52,962 bases of DNA, from assembly GCA_913775025.1 (NCBI GenBank), contig CAJYJW010000161.1:1-52962 (forward strand), in the 5' to 3' direction. This DNA is from an uncultured Sphingomonas sp. GTDB lineage: Bacteria; Pseudomonadota; Alphaproteobacteria; Sphingomonadales; Sphingomonadaceae. A program made the translations under genes and the position numbers. Below, piece by piece: positions 16,270-24,708 of the stretch. How positions within the stretch are numbered: the first letter of the stretch is position 1; the number at the start of each line of letters is the position of its first letter. The notes below the pieces were generated by a model that made no database searches, had not been told where the DNA came from, and saw only the letters and a program-made list of their open reading frames with translations.

Positions 16270-18524
16270 CAGCGCCGCACCGCCAGCGTGACGGAATAGC
16301 GGCGAGGCTGCGTATAGTAGCCTTCGACGAAGCCGAAGCTGCTGCGGGCATCATAGCCTGCCGCCAGCACCTGCTTGTCCGTCAGGTTATCGACCGCAAA
16401 GCGCAACGAAAGGCCGTTGGCGGGCAAAGCGAACTCCGCGCTGGCGTTCAGGAGCACATTTTCAGGCGCACGAAGAAAGGGGGAATTTTCGACATCGACG
16501 AAAAGGTCGCTGCGATAGGTGGCATCGATCCTGAAGGTACCGACCACCCGCTCTGTCAGCGACGATTGGTAGATGGCGCTCATGCTGCCGGTGAGGTCGG
16601 GCGATTGCCTGGGCGTGCGGTTGCTGACATCGGTCGGAACACCGTTGATGACCGACGTGTACCGGAGATACTTCGCATCGAGGTAGCCGAATGCGCCGAC
16701 GAGGTGGACGGTGCGGCTGACGCGCATGTCGCCCTCCAGCTCGATGCCCTGGATACGCGACTTGCCGGCATTTTCGTTGCGCACCAGCAACAGCCCGCTG
16801 GTGGGGCTCAAGGTGGAGACCAGAAGTTGCTGGTCCTTATAGTCGTTACGGAAGACGGACAGGTTGATCGTGGCGACACGGCCGAACGCCGTCTTCAGCC
16901 CCGCCTCCCACGCGGTGAGATATTCGGGATCGTAGCTGCCGATCTCCTCCACCGCGGTCGGCCGGCCGTTGAAGCCGCCCGAACGGAAACCGCGGGACCA
17001 GGATGCATAGCCGAGGATCGCGGGCGCGACCTTATAGGACAGCGAGGCGCGGGGCGTGAAGGCGTCCCAGCTCTTTTCCAGCGTGTAGCGCGGTACACCG
17101 GCGAGCAGTGGCTGGTTGCTGTAAATGCGCTGCGCCGCCTGGGAGAAGCGTTTGCGCTCATAGGTATAACGACCGCCCACCTCCAGCGTGAGCGCGTCCG
17201 TAAGATCGTAGGTGGCGTTGCCGAACATGGCGTAATTCGTCGTCGTCTGACGGTTGCGGAAATCGATGTTGAGATCGAGTGCGGTGGCGAGGCCCGGATC
17301 GAAACCCGCGCCGATCAGGGCGGGGTAGAGGCCGTCCGCCACGACGAGGCGGGTATCGTCGCGCGAACGTTCGCGAAAGGCATAGCCGCCGATAAGGATC
17401 TGGCCACGATTCCCGAGGCTGGTCGAAAGCTGCACCTCCTGGCTTAGCTGACGGGCGCCCTCGTCGTGAAAGTCGCCCGCATAGTTGATCCGTGAGGAGG
17501 CATCGCCATCGCGCCCGAAGGCCGCATCGACGTGGCGATAGGCGCTGATCGACTTTACCGTTACCCCGCCCAGATCGGCGGTGAGGGTAAGCGCGGCGTT
17601 GATCGCATCCGTGTCGTCGCGGTTCAGGGCGGGCGTCGTGTCGGTGCGGTCGATCCGCCCTGGCACCGTGCAGCAAGCGCCGAGGAAGGTGGATTGCAGG
17701 CCGGAGAGGAAGCTCGGCTCGAACGCGATCAGGCTATGGGCGGCGCTGTTCTGCCGCCGGCGAAGGCCATCAACCGCCAGCACGGCGTCGAACGTGCCCG
17801 CATCATAGTGCAGGGTCGCGCGTCCTGCGACCACGTTGCGATTGCCGAGGTTCTTGCCCGACGGCACTTTCTGCCAGCCTTCGCCGAATTCGCCGAGTGC
17901 GCTGAGGCCTAGCGAGAGGCTATCGGTAAGCGGGGTTTCGGCAAGCGCGCGGGCGCGCAGCGTGTTGTAGCTGCCGTAGCGTAGATCGCCCTGATACCGC
18001 GCCGTCCGGCCGGGGATCGATGACACGACGCTGATCGCGCCGCCGATCGTGTTTTTGCCGAACAGCGAGCCCTGCGGCCCGCGCAGCACCTCGATCCGGT
18101 CGACGCCGAGCAGTTCGGTGGTCGCGCCGAAGCTGCGTGCGACATAGACGCCGTCGATATAGAGCGCGACCGCCGGATCGGAGGTGATGATGAAGTCATT
18201 CTCGCCGACACCGCGAATGAAGGCGGAAACACCACCCGAGTTGCCGCCCTGGCCGGGGGTGAACTGAAGGTTTGGCGCGATCTGCGAGACCTGCGTCACG
18301 CTGTCGAGCCCGCGGCTGTCCAGCGCGGCGGCGCTAACCGCCGTCACCGCGATCGGCACATCCTGCAGACGTTCCTCGCGCCGGCGCGCGGTGACGACGA
18401 TATCATCGCTGGCCCCGCCGTCCGCCTTGGCGGCAATGGGTGGCGGCACCGTTTGCGCCTCGACCGATGTCGACACCGCCAGCAGCACCATGGCGGATGC
18501 GATCCCTTTGATGTTCCTCCCCAT
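16269..18524 (-). CDS. TonB-dependent outer-membrane receptor
   Basis: A 751-residue outer-membrane receptor. Start ATG 18524 follows AAGGGAGA and gives a clean signal peptide (about 24 residues, ending VEA-Q). The plug begins DDIVVTARRREERLQDVPIAVT and contains RIEVLRGPQGSLFGKNTIGGAI, the usual sphingomonad plug motif. The barrel follows, with repeated amphipathic strands such as LEVGGRYTYERKRF. Unusually it ends SVTLAVRR and not in the C-terminal aromatic residue expected for outer-membrane barrels. It heads an operon with four enzymes, so it probably imports the operon's substrate. Confidence 0.95.
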   Translation of the reverse strand: MGRNIKGIASAMVLLAVSTSVEAQTVPPPIAAKADGGASDDIVVTARRREERLQDVPIAVTAVSAAALDSRGLDSVTQVSQIAPNLQFTPGQGGNSGGVSAFIRGVGENDFIITSDPAVALYIDGVYVARSFGATTELLGVDRIEVLRGPQGSLFGKNTIGGAISVVSSIPGRTARYQGDLRYGSYNTLRARALAETPLTDSLSLGLSALGEFGEGWQKVPSGKNLGNRNVVAGRATLHYDAGTFDAVLAVDGLRRRQNSAAHSLIAFEPSFLSGLQSTFLGACCTVPGRIDRTDTTPALNRDDTDAINAALTLTADLGGVTVKSISAYRHVDAAFGRDGDASSRINYAGDFHDEGARQLSQEVQLSTSLGNRGQILIGGYAFRERSRDDTRLVVADGLYPALIGAGFDPGLATALDLNIDFRNRQTTTNYAMFGNATYDLTDALTLEVGGRYTYERKRFSQAAQRIYSNQPLLAGVPRYTLEKSWDAFTPRASLSYKVAPAILGYASWSRGFRSGGFNGRPTAVEEIGSYDPEYLTAWEAGLKTAFGRVATINLSVFRNDYKDQQLLVSTLSPTSGLLLVRNENAGKSRIQGIELEGDMRVSRTVHLVGAFGYLDAKYLRYTSVINGVPTDVSNRTPRQSPDLTGSMSAIYQSSLTERVVGTFRIDATYRSDLFVDVENSPFLRAPENVLLNASAEFALPANGLSLRFAVDNLTDKQVLAAGYDARSSFGFVEGYYTQPRRYSVTLAVRR

Positions 18525-18609
18525 GATCGTCTCCCTTGCGCCCGTCTCTCTGGACGTTGCAGGGTTGTTGTGTCGTAATGTCGCGCAATTCAAGAAAATA
18601 AGGTCATGA

Positions 18610-18656
18610 TATAGCGATTATGCGTGATTCATAGGCGTATCGTTTGCGGTATAGCG
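18610..18656. promoter_or_regulatory. Direct repeat in the TonB-receptor/NTF2 divergent spacer
   Basis: Two copies of TATAGCG lie at 18610-18616 and 18650-18656, exactly 40 bp apart, that is close to four helical turns. Between them is GGCGTATCG (18634-18642), which also occurs in the divergent spacer at 7091-7099. The spacer separates the TonB receptor (start 18524) from the NTF2-like gene (start 18682). Operator function is inference. Confidence 0.4.
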
Positions 18657-18681
18657 GAAGCTGACCGATCGGAGAGATGCC

Positions 18682-19149
18682 ATGATGTCGTTGCAGGAAA
18701 TGTCGGACCGGCTTGAGATCCAGGATCTTTTTGCCCGCTACACCTATGCGATCGATGATCGCGACTATGATGCGCTGGATGACGTTTTCACGCCGGACGC
18801 GGTGATCGACTATAGCGAAACCGGCGGCGAAAAGGGGGGCGTGGCGGAGATCAAGCGGTGGCTACCGGTGGCGATGGCCAAATTCCCGAAGTTTCAGCAC
18901 ATGGTGGCCACGACGCAGCTAAAGCTGTCCGGCGATACGGCGCGCAGCCGCACGATCCTGTTCAATCCGATGACCCATGCCGATGCCGAGGGCCACGAGC
19001 GGGTGTTCTTCATCGGCCTCTGGTATCGCGACGAATTGGTTCGTACGCCCGATGGCTGGCGCATCGCCTCCCGCTACGAGGAGATGGGCTATGCCTATAA
19101 CGTCCCCGCCGATATGGGGCCGGTCCCTCCGATCCCGCCAGCCGCATAG
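18682..19149 (+). CDS. NTF2-like (SnoaL-type) protein
   Basis: A 155-residue protein with GGAGAG upstream; ATG 18682 or 18685 may be used. N-terminal helices RLEIQDLFARYTYAIDDRDY are followed by DALDDVFTPDAVIDYSETGG, the standard D-x-x-x-x-x-F-x-x-D-A pattern, then the strand FQHMVATTQLKLSGDTARSR and a C-terminal sheet with DGWRIASRYEEMGY. It is a single gene divergent from the TonB-receptor operon, so the two are probably co-regulated. A Tyr/Asp-rich N-terminus (YTYAIDDRDY) is shared with many catabolic SnoaL proteins of this kind. Confidence 0.88.
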   Translation: MMSLQEMSDRLEIQDLFARYTYAIDDRDYDALDDVFTPDAVIDYSETGGEKGGVAEIKRWLPVAMAKFPKFQHMVATTQLKLSGDTARSRTILFNPMTHADAEGHERVFFIGLWYRDELVRTPDGWRIASRYEEMGYAYNVPADMGPVPPIPPAA

Positions 19150-19169
19150 GCCGACGGGATCGGCATGCG

Positions 19170-19706
19170 TCAGGCCGCCTCGTCCCAATGGATGAGGTGG
19201 CTGATGTCGCGGCGCTCATGCGGTTTGCGACCCGCCTTGGCGAGGTGATGCGCGCTGATCTGCTCGTCCGGGCTCAGCGGACGGATCACTTCGATGATGC
19301 GGTCATATTCGGTATGCAGGATCTTCCACTGCCCGCCGTCCCGGCGATAGCGATCGCGGTAGATCGCCGAGCCGCTGGTATGCTTTTTCTCCGCCAGGTT
19401 GATCGCGATATCCTCAAGATACCAGATGCCGTCGGCGGTATCGTCTCCGGTAAAGGTGATCTCCGGCATATGGCCGTGATGCATGGCCACCAGATCGGAA
19501 TGGAAGCTGTTGGCGAGGAACTCGACCATATCGGCCCTGCCGGTCAGTCGCACGCGATAGGTGCCCCCGCGATAGTCCACCGTCAGGTCGTCGGCAAATA
19601 ACGAGTCGAGCAAGGCCACGTCAGCGGTATCGATACCTCTAAAATATCTATGCTTGAGCGTCCGAAGCTCTTCCAGATCAGACAGTTGTTGTAACGTATA
19701 GGCCAT
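19170..19706 (-). CDS. NTF2-like (SnoaL-type) protein
   Basis: A 178-residue protein. ATG 19706 is chosen over 19715 because GGAAGG is 9 nt before it and family starts read M-A-Y-T-L. It has the helix LSDLEELRTLKHRYFRGIDTAD, then LLDSLFADDLTVDYRGGTYR, helix MVEFLANSF, strands HHGHMPEITFTGDDTADGIWYLED and the closing WKILHTEYDRIIEVI. A C-terminal tail of about 30 residues (EQISAHHLAKAG onward) extends past the NTF2 fold. It follows the OYE gene by 33 nt in the same operon, suggesting it acts on the same intermediate. Confidence 0.88.
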   Translation of the reverse strand: MAYTLQQLSDLEELRTLKHRYFRGIDTADVALLDSLFADDLTVDYRGGTYRVRLTGRADMVEFLANSFHSDLVAMHHGHMPEITFTGDDTADGIWYLEDIAINLAEKKHTSGSAIYRDRYRRDGGQWKILHTEYDRIIEVIRPLSPDEQISAHHLAKAGRKPHERRDISHLIHWDEAA

Positions 19707-19739
19707 GAGGGGCATCCTTCCTTATATATATTGTTCGTT

Positions 19740-20819
19740 TCAGGAGGCGGCGTCGGCCGTCCAGCGCGCGTAATCGGTATAACCGCGCGCTTCGCCGGTG
19801 TAGACGGTCGCGCGATCTTCCCGGGCGAGCGGCGCGTCGGCGCGAAAACGCTCGACAAGGTCGGGGTTGGCAATGAAAGGGCGGCCGAACGACACCGCAT
19901 CGACCTGACCGCCGGCGAGCAGCGCCTTGGCGCTTCCCAACTTGAGCGCGTTGTTGGCGATGATCGGGCCGGACCATCGCGGCCTCAGCAGCGCCAGTGC
20001 ATCCAGCGCGGGTGTCGGATAGTGAATGAGGTGGAGATAGGCCAGGCCGAGCGGGTTCGCGGCATCGATCAGCGCGGCGTAGGTTTCGGCCGGATCGTCG
20101 TCCTGCATGTCATTATAGGGGTTGCCCGGAAAGATGCGGAAGCCGACCCGATCCGCGCCGATCGCGCCCGCCAACGCCTCCAGCACTTCCAGGACGAAGC
20201 GCACACGGTTCGTGGTCGTGCCGCCATAGGCATCCGTCCGGTGGTTGCTGCCCGTGGAAAGGAACTGCATCGGCAGATAGCCGCTGGTGCAATGCAGTTC
20301 GACTCCATCCAGCCCTGCGCGCCGCGCTTTGCGCGCAGCCCGGGCGAATTCCTCCACCACGCCGGCGATCTCGCCGGTTTCCAACGCGCGCGGCGTTACC
20401 GTGGTGGCGGGTGTGCCGTCCGGCCCGGGCACCGGCTCGGTCGAGGCGATGGCCGACGGGGCGACCGCCTCGACATCCGCATCCCGGTTGGCGGCGACTG
20501 CGACCCGCCCCACGTGCATCAGCTGCATCACGATCTGCGACCCCGCCCGATGCACCGCGTCCGCCACGGGCCGCCAGCTTTCGACCTGCGCATCGCTGTG
20601 CATGCCCGGCGTGCGCCAATAGCCCTTGCCGGTGCGGCTGGGTTGCGTCCCCTCCGTCACGATCAGGCCCGCGCTTGCCCGCTGCCGGTAATATTCCGCC
20701 ATCAGCGGTGTCGCCACGTCACCCGGCCCGGCACGGTCGCGCGTCATCGGTGCCATGACGATCCGGTTCGAGAGCCGCAAAGCGCCCAAGTTGACCGGCG
20801 AAAAAATGTTTATAGACAT
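19740..20819 (-). CDS. Old Yellow Enzyme-type alkene reductase with H-x-x-S motif
   Basis: A 359-residue FMN-dependent ene-reductase. The barrel start NIFSPVNLGALRLSNRIVMAPMTR is typical, as are QLMHVGR, SNHRTDAYGG and SFGRPFIANPDL. The substrate-binding pair normally H-x-x-N or H-x-x-H reads H176-C-T-S179, with the proton donor Tyr181 kept. The change may alter how the enone carbonyl is held. OYEs reduce alpha,beta-unsaturated ketones with NAD(P)H. ATG 20819 fits the family; ATG 20849 is an alternative. Co-transcribed with the NTF2-like gene at 19170. Confidence 0.92.
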   Translation of the reverse strand: MSINIFSPVNLGALRLSNRIVMAPMTRDRAGPGDVATPLMAEYYRQRASAGLIVTEGTQPSRTGKGYWRTPGMHSDAQVESWRPVADAVHRAGSQIVMQLMHVGRVAVAANRDADVEAVAPSAIASTEPVPGPDGTPATTVTPRALETGEIAGVVEEFARAARKARRAGLDGVELHCTSGYLPMQFLSTGSNHRTDAYGGTTTNRVRFVLEVLEALAGAIGADRVGFRIFPGNPYNDMQDDDPAETYAALIDAANPLGLAYLHLIHYPTPALDALALLRPRWSGPIIANNALKLGSAKALLAGGQVDAVSFGRPFIANPDLVERFRADAPLAREDRATVYTGEARGYTDYARWTADAAS

Positions 20820-21154
20820 GCGGCCCTGCAATCTTCGGAGATTTATCATGTCGCCTTGCGCAACGCGTAGCAAGAGGGGTTAAGGCCGACGCGAAAATGT
20901 ACTTCCATGCTGGCCCGCCTTGCAATTGGAGGCGGTCTGGCGGCATTCGGTGTTTGCATGCGACCGGCTTCGGCAGTGATGAGGAATAGGGGATGCCGCA
21001 ACGCTTGTGGGGGGGGCGATCACCTTGGCCTGCGTTTCCCCGGCCCGGAATATCTTCATCAGGCGTAACGGCCGTCATCAGAGGTGAATAAGGCGTTGAG
21101 AGGCGGCGGACGCCCGGCCGATCTATCCACGCAAAGCGAATAAGGGGTCCTGAA
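20820..21154. other. 335-nt intergenic spacer
   Basis: Divergent spacer between the OYE gene and the SDR gene at 21155. I found no convincing gene. It contains CGCGTAG (20864-20870), one mismatch from the TGCGTAG element described for the 33-46 kb region, and an 8-G run (21009-21016). AAGGGG before 21155 serves the SDR. It must hold promoters for both flanks, but none is clear. Confidence 0.5.
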
Positions 21155-21931
21155 ATGACTGAAATAAGCGACAGGGTAGCGATTGTGACAGGCGGGACGC
21201 GCGGTATCGGCGCCGCGATCGTCACCCGCCTGTTGATGGACGGATATGCCGTAGTGACCTGCGGGCGGCAGGCGCCTGCCCATCTGCCGGAAGTGCAGGG
21301 GCGCACGGCCGGTTTCATCGCGTGCGATGTGCGCGATCCGGAACAGGCGGCGGCATTTGTGGCACAGGTGATCGAGCAGCATGGCCGGTTGGATGTGCTG
21401 GTCAACAACGCGGGCGGCTCTCCGCAAGCGGATGCGGCGACCGCATCGGCGCGCTTCTCCAACGCGATCATCGCCCTGAACCTGATGGCGCCGCTGCACA
21501 TGGCGCAGGCCGCCTACCCGCACCTGAAGGCGACCCAGGGGTCGATCGTGAACATCGCCAGCGTCTCGGCGGTCAGGCCGTCCCCGGGTACGGCCGTTTA
21601 CGGCGCAGCCAAGGCGGGATTGCTCAGCCTGACCAAAAGCCTGGCGCAGGAATGGGGGCCGCACATCCGGTTGAACGCCATAATTGCCGGCCTGATCGAG
21701 ACGGAAAACGCGGAACTGACCTACGGCTCCGATGCCGCGCAGACGCGTATCGCCGCCTCCCTGCCGCTGAGGCGCATGGGCCGGGGCACGGATATCGCGG
21801 AGGCCGTCGCCTTTCTTGCCTCTCCGGCCGCGGCTTACATCAGCGGTACGCAGTTGGATGTTCACGGCGGCGGCGAGCGGCCATTGTTTCTTGAGATCGT
21901 CCAGGAAGAGGCCGCCCGTCTTAAAGGATAA
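21155..21931 (+). CDS. SDR-family oxidoreductase
   Basis: A 258-residue classical SDR with TGGTRGIG, CGRQAP after strand 2 (NADP-leaning), NNAGG, Ser in IASVSAV and YGAAK. It is probably a ketoreductase or alcohol dehydrogenase. AAGGGG is upstream of ATG 21155. It is followed 65 nt later by two Lrp/AsnC-type regulator genes on the same strand, so it may be in one transcript with its own regulators. Confidence 0.9.
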   Translation: MTEISDRVAIVTGGTRGIGAAIVTRLLMDGYAVVTCGRQAPAHLPEVQGRTAGFIACDVRDPEQAAAFVAQVIEQHGRLDVLVNNAGGSPQADAATASARFSNAIIALNLMAPLHMAQAAYPHLKATQGSIVNIASVSAVRPSPGTAVYGAAKAGLLSLTKSLAQEWGPHIRLNAIIAGLIETENAELTYGSDAAQTRIAASLPLRRMGRGTDIAEAVAFLASPAAAYISGTQLDVHGGGERPLFLEIVQEEAARLKG

Positions 21932-21996
21932 AGCGGCTCGTCTCTTGGCGAATGCCGTGAACATCCGCTAAGCGGACGCGGCGTTCGGCGAGGGAG

Positions 21997-22488
21997 GTGC
22001 GTGCAGTGCAGATCAGGTCCGGGAGGACGCTTTCAGCCACTACGCTGGACGCACTCGACAACGGCATCATCGAGATGCTTCGGGTCAACGGCCGTGCCAC
22101 CAATCAGGAGATCGCGGAGCGACTTTCGGTCACTGCCGCGACCGTATCCTCGCGCCTGCGGCGGCTGGAGGAGATGGGGGCATCCCGTGTCGTCGCCGTC
22201 ACAGATTTCGCCGCGCACGGCTATAACGTCCTGATCGCGGTCGGCGTGAAGGTCGCCGGGCGGGAAGTGCAGGATGTCGCGCGCGATCTGGCCCGCCTGC
22301 CCGAGGTTTTCAGCGCCAATATCATGAACGGTGCGCAGGATATCGAAATGCTGGTCGCGCTCCACGATTTCTCGGAGATCAACCTGTTCCTGCTCGATCA
22401 TGTCGCGGGCATAGCGGGGGTTGATACCCTGTCGCCGGGGATCGCGGCCGATATCGTGAAGTTCGAATTCAACGTGGTGCCGCTGTGA
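21997..22488 (+). CDS. Lrp/AsnC-family regulator (first of a tandem pair)
   Basis: A 163-residue protein with a GTG start after GAGGGAG. The N-terminal helix-turn-helix is LDALDNGIIEMLRVNGRATN then QEIAERLSVTAATVSSRLRR; the C-terminal RAM-type alpha/beta ligand domain follows (VVAVTDFAAHGYNVLIAVG). Members bind amino acids or other small ligands and form octamers. Its stop overlaps the start of the next regulator by 4 nt (GTGA). Confidence 0.88.
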   Translation: MRAVQIRSGRTLSATTLDALDNGIIEMLRVNGRATNQEIAERLSVTAATVSSRLRRLEEMGASRVVAVTDFAAHGYNVLIAVGVKVAGREVQDVARDLARLPEVFSANIMNGAQDIEMLVALHDFSEINLFLLDHVAGIAGVDTLSPGIAADIVKFEFNVVPL

Positions 22489-22955
22489 ACGGTCCGCGTT
22501 TGGACGAGCTGGATCGCCGGATCATCGAGAAGCTTGGTCGTGACGCCCGCGTCTCGAACCGCCAGATCGCGGCCGAACTGAAGGTGACGGAGGGTACGAT
22601 CCGCAGCCGGATCAAGCGCCTGCAGGCCGAGCATCTGATCCAGTTCACCGTCGTCACGGACTTTCGCGTGGCGGGCTCGCCCAATCTGGTGATGATGGGC
22701 ATACAGGCCGATCCGAGCCGGGTGGGGGCACTCGCCAAGCAGCTTGCCGATATTCCCGAGATCAACTGCGTGATCGTGCTGCTCGGCCGCTACAGCCTGC
22801 TGGCGATGGGGCTGTTCACCAGCATAGAGCAACTGAACGCGCTGATCTTTGGGCGCATCCGCGTGCTGGAGGGCGTGCGGGACGTGGAAACGTCAATCTC
22901 CGTCCATAATGTGAAATATGAAGTCGGGGTTGCCCGCATTACCGCAAAGGAATGA
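22485..22955 (+). CDS. Lrp/AsnC-family regulator (second of a tandem pair)
   Basis: A 156-residue protein with GTG 22485 overlapping the previous stop by 4 nt. HTH: LDELDRRIIEKLGRDARVSN, RQIAAELKVTEGTIRSRIKR; then a RAM domain (IQFTVVTDFRVAGSPNLVMMG). It is a diverged paralogue of the first, with aligned HTH and domain order. The strict translational coupling suggests a hetero-oligomer. It converges with the TetR gene, 11 nt away. Confidence 0.88.
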   Translation: MNGPRLDELDRRIIEKLGRDARVSNRQIAAELKVTEGTIRSRIKRLQAEHLIQFTVVTDFRVAGSPNLVMMGIQADPSRVGALAKQLADIPEINCVIVLLGRYSLLAMGLFTSIEQLNALIFGRIRVLEGVRDVETSISVHNVKYEVGVARITAKE

Positions 22956-22966
22956 CGCCTGGTCGG

Positions 22967-23629
22967 TCATGAAGCGGCGGCGGGCGGCAGACCGAACCCG
23001 CCGGCGATGAAATCCACCAGCCGGCGCAGGAGCGCGACGCGATCGTCCGGTGCGCACGTGCCGTCCGACAGGATCGAGAGGCGTTCGTAATCGGCGCTCT
23101 GATTGTAGTGCAGCACGCCCAGCGCGAAGTGGAAGCGCCAGAGCAGATCCTCGCGCGGCATCGCCGGTAGCGCCAAGGCAAGGGCATCGACGAAGCGGCG
23201 CAGGTGACGCACGTCGGTACGGATGGTCTCTCGCACTTCCAGCGGGCCTTCGCTGCGGGCGCGGTTGAGGAAGCGCAGCGCGACACGTCGCTCGTCGCTG
23301 ATCCACAGCGTTGCCGGTTCCACCAGCGCGTGCAGAATGGCGCGCGCATCGCCCGGGCGTTCCTCCATCGCCACGCGCAGGAGCTGGCTTCGTTCACGGT
23401 TCAACTCCGTCGCGCGAACGCGGAATATCTCCAGAAGCAGGCGATGCTTGGTGCCGTAGTGATAATTGACCGCAGCGATGTTGACGCCGGCCTTGGCCAC
23501 GATGTCCCGCGTGGAGACGGCATCGAAACCCTGCTCACTCACCAGGGCTTCGGCCGCCTGGAAGATGCGCAGCTTCGCCCCCGCCTCGCTTGCGGGGTGC
23601 GTGTTCGGCTTAGTTGAAGGGTCGGACAT
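22967..23629 (-). CDS. TetR-family transcriptional regulator
   Basis: A 220-residue protein. The N-terminal HTH reads IFQAAEALVSEQGFDAVSTR then DIVAKAGVNIAAVNYHYGTK, the standard TetR pattern; the rest is an all-helical ligand domain with CxxxP-free TetR_C-like helices (RFHFALGVLHYNQSADYERL). ATG 23629 lies 86 nt from the start of the divergent beta-oxidation operon, so it most likely represses that operon until an acyl-CoA or related ligand binds (inference). Confidence 0.9.
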   Translation of the reverse strand: MSDPSTKPNTHPASEAGAKLRIFQAAEALVSEQGFDAVSTRDIVAKAGVNIAAVNYHYGTKHRLLLEIFRVRATELNRERSQLLRVAMEERPGDARAILHALVEPATLWISDERRVALRFLNRARSEGPLEVRETIRTDVRHLRRFVDALALALPAMPREDLLWRFHFALGVLHYNQSADYERLSILSDGTCAPDDRVALLRRLVDFIAGGFGLPPAAAS

Positions 23630-23715
23630 TCGGCGGGCCTCATCCACAGAACGCCATCTTGACACAAGCCCGCATCGCATGAAACAAGCGTTTGATACGG
23701 TAGTTGGGGGTGCTG

Positions 23716-24696
23716 GTGAGGGCGGTGTTTTGTGAGGCGTTCGCGCCCCTCGATGCTTTGACGGTGCAATATGTGCCCCCGCCGGCCCTTTTGCCGGGAT
23801 CGGTGTCGATCGATGTGCATGCAGCCGGGGTCAACTTTCCCGATGGCCTGATGGTACAGGGCAAATATCAGACCAAGCCGCCCCTGCCGTTCGTGCCCGG
23901 CGCAGAACTGGCCGGTATCGTCGCCGCGGTGGGCGAGGGGGTGACGACCCTTGCGCCCGGTGATCGTGTCGCCGCGTTCAGCGGCACCGGGGGGTTTGCG
24001 ACACAGGCGGTCGTGCCCGCCACGCAGGTATTTCGCCTGCCGGAGGGCGTGGACTTCATCACCGCTGCCGGGCTGCTCATCACCTACGGCACCTCCTACC
24101 ATGCACTGAACGATCGCGCGCGCCTGCGGGAAGGCGAGACGCTTCTGGTATTAGGTGCGGCGGGCGGGGTCGGGCTGGCCGCGGTGGAACTGGGTGCGCT
24201 GATGGGCGCGCGCGTCATCGCCGCCGCATCGAGCGACGCCAAGCTTGCCCTGGCGCGGGAGCGCGGCGCAAGCGCGACAATCCGCTATTCCGACGAGGAT
24301 CTGCGCGACCGGATCAAGACGCTGACGGACGGGCGCGGCATCGACGTGGTCTATGATCCGGTAGGCGGTGCCGCCAGCATCGCCGCGATCAAGGCGCTGG
24401 CCTGGGGTGGCCGCCACCTCGTGGTCGGTTTCGCCGGTGGGGAGATACCGAAGATACCAGCCAACCTGCTGCTGCTGAAAAGCGCCGCCTCGCTGGGCGT
24501 GCTGTGGGGCAATGCGTTGCGGGCCGATCCCGAGCATCACGCCGCCAACATCCAGGATCTGCTGGGGCATCTCGAAGCCGGTCGCATCCGTCCGGAGATC
24601 GATCGCGTCTTCCCGCTCGATCAGGCGGTGGCGGCGCTGGAACACGTCATGGAACGACGCGCGCGGGGCAAGGTGATCCTGTCGTTGCGCGACTGA
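23716..24696 (+). CDS. MDR-superfamily NADPH:quinone oxidoreductase-like
   Basis: A 326-residue zinc-free medium-chain reductase. GTG 23716 gives the usual start MRAVFCEAF; in-frame GTG 23710 and TTG 23704 are alternatives. The catalytic domain (FVPGAELAGIVAAVG) precedes the Rossmann motif LGAAGGVGLAAVEL and ends with the HVMERRARGKVIL segment typical of the quinone-reductase/enoyl-reductase branch. It may be an enone or enoyl-CoA reductase. It is the first gene of the beta-oxidation operon, divergent from TetR, 12 nt before the fused hydratase/dehydrogenase. Confidence 0.88.
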   Translation: MRAVFCEAFAPLDALTVQYVPPPALLPGSVSIDVHAAGVNFPDGLMVQGKYQTKPPLPFVPGAELAGIVAAVGEGVTTLAPGDRVAAFSGTGGFATQAVVPATQVFRLPEGVDFITAAGLLITYGTSYHALNDRARLREGETLLVLGAAGGVGLAAVELGALMGARVIAAASSDAKLALARERGASATIRYSDEDLRDRIKTLTDGRGIDVVYDPVGGAASIAAIKALAWGGRHLVVGFAGGEIPKIPANLLLLKSAASLGVLWGNALRADPEHHAANIQDLLGHLEAGRIRPEIDRVFPLDQAVAALEHVMERRARGKVILSLRD

Positions 24697-24708
24697 ACGG
24701 AGACCGCA

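Noticed and set aside
19731-20870. Plus-strand open frame (379 aa) opposite the OYE gene
   Set aside because: Antisense to the OYE gene; Arg/His-rich sequence with no domain pattern.
21009-21016. Run of eight G
   Set aside because: A single homopolymer in a GC-rich spacer; possible sequencing weak point but no functional reading.
20719-21501. Minus-strand open frame across the 20.8-21.2 kb spacer
   Set aside because: Low-complexity Arg/Pro/Ser-rich frame overlapping the SDR and OYE genes; no domain or RBS support.
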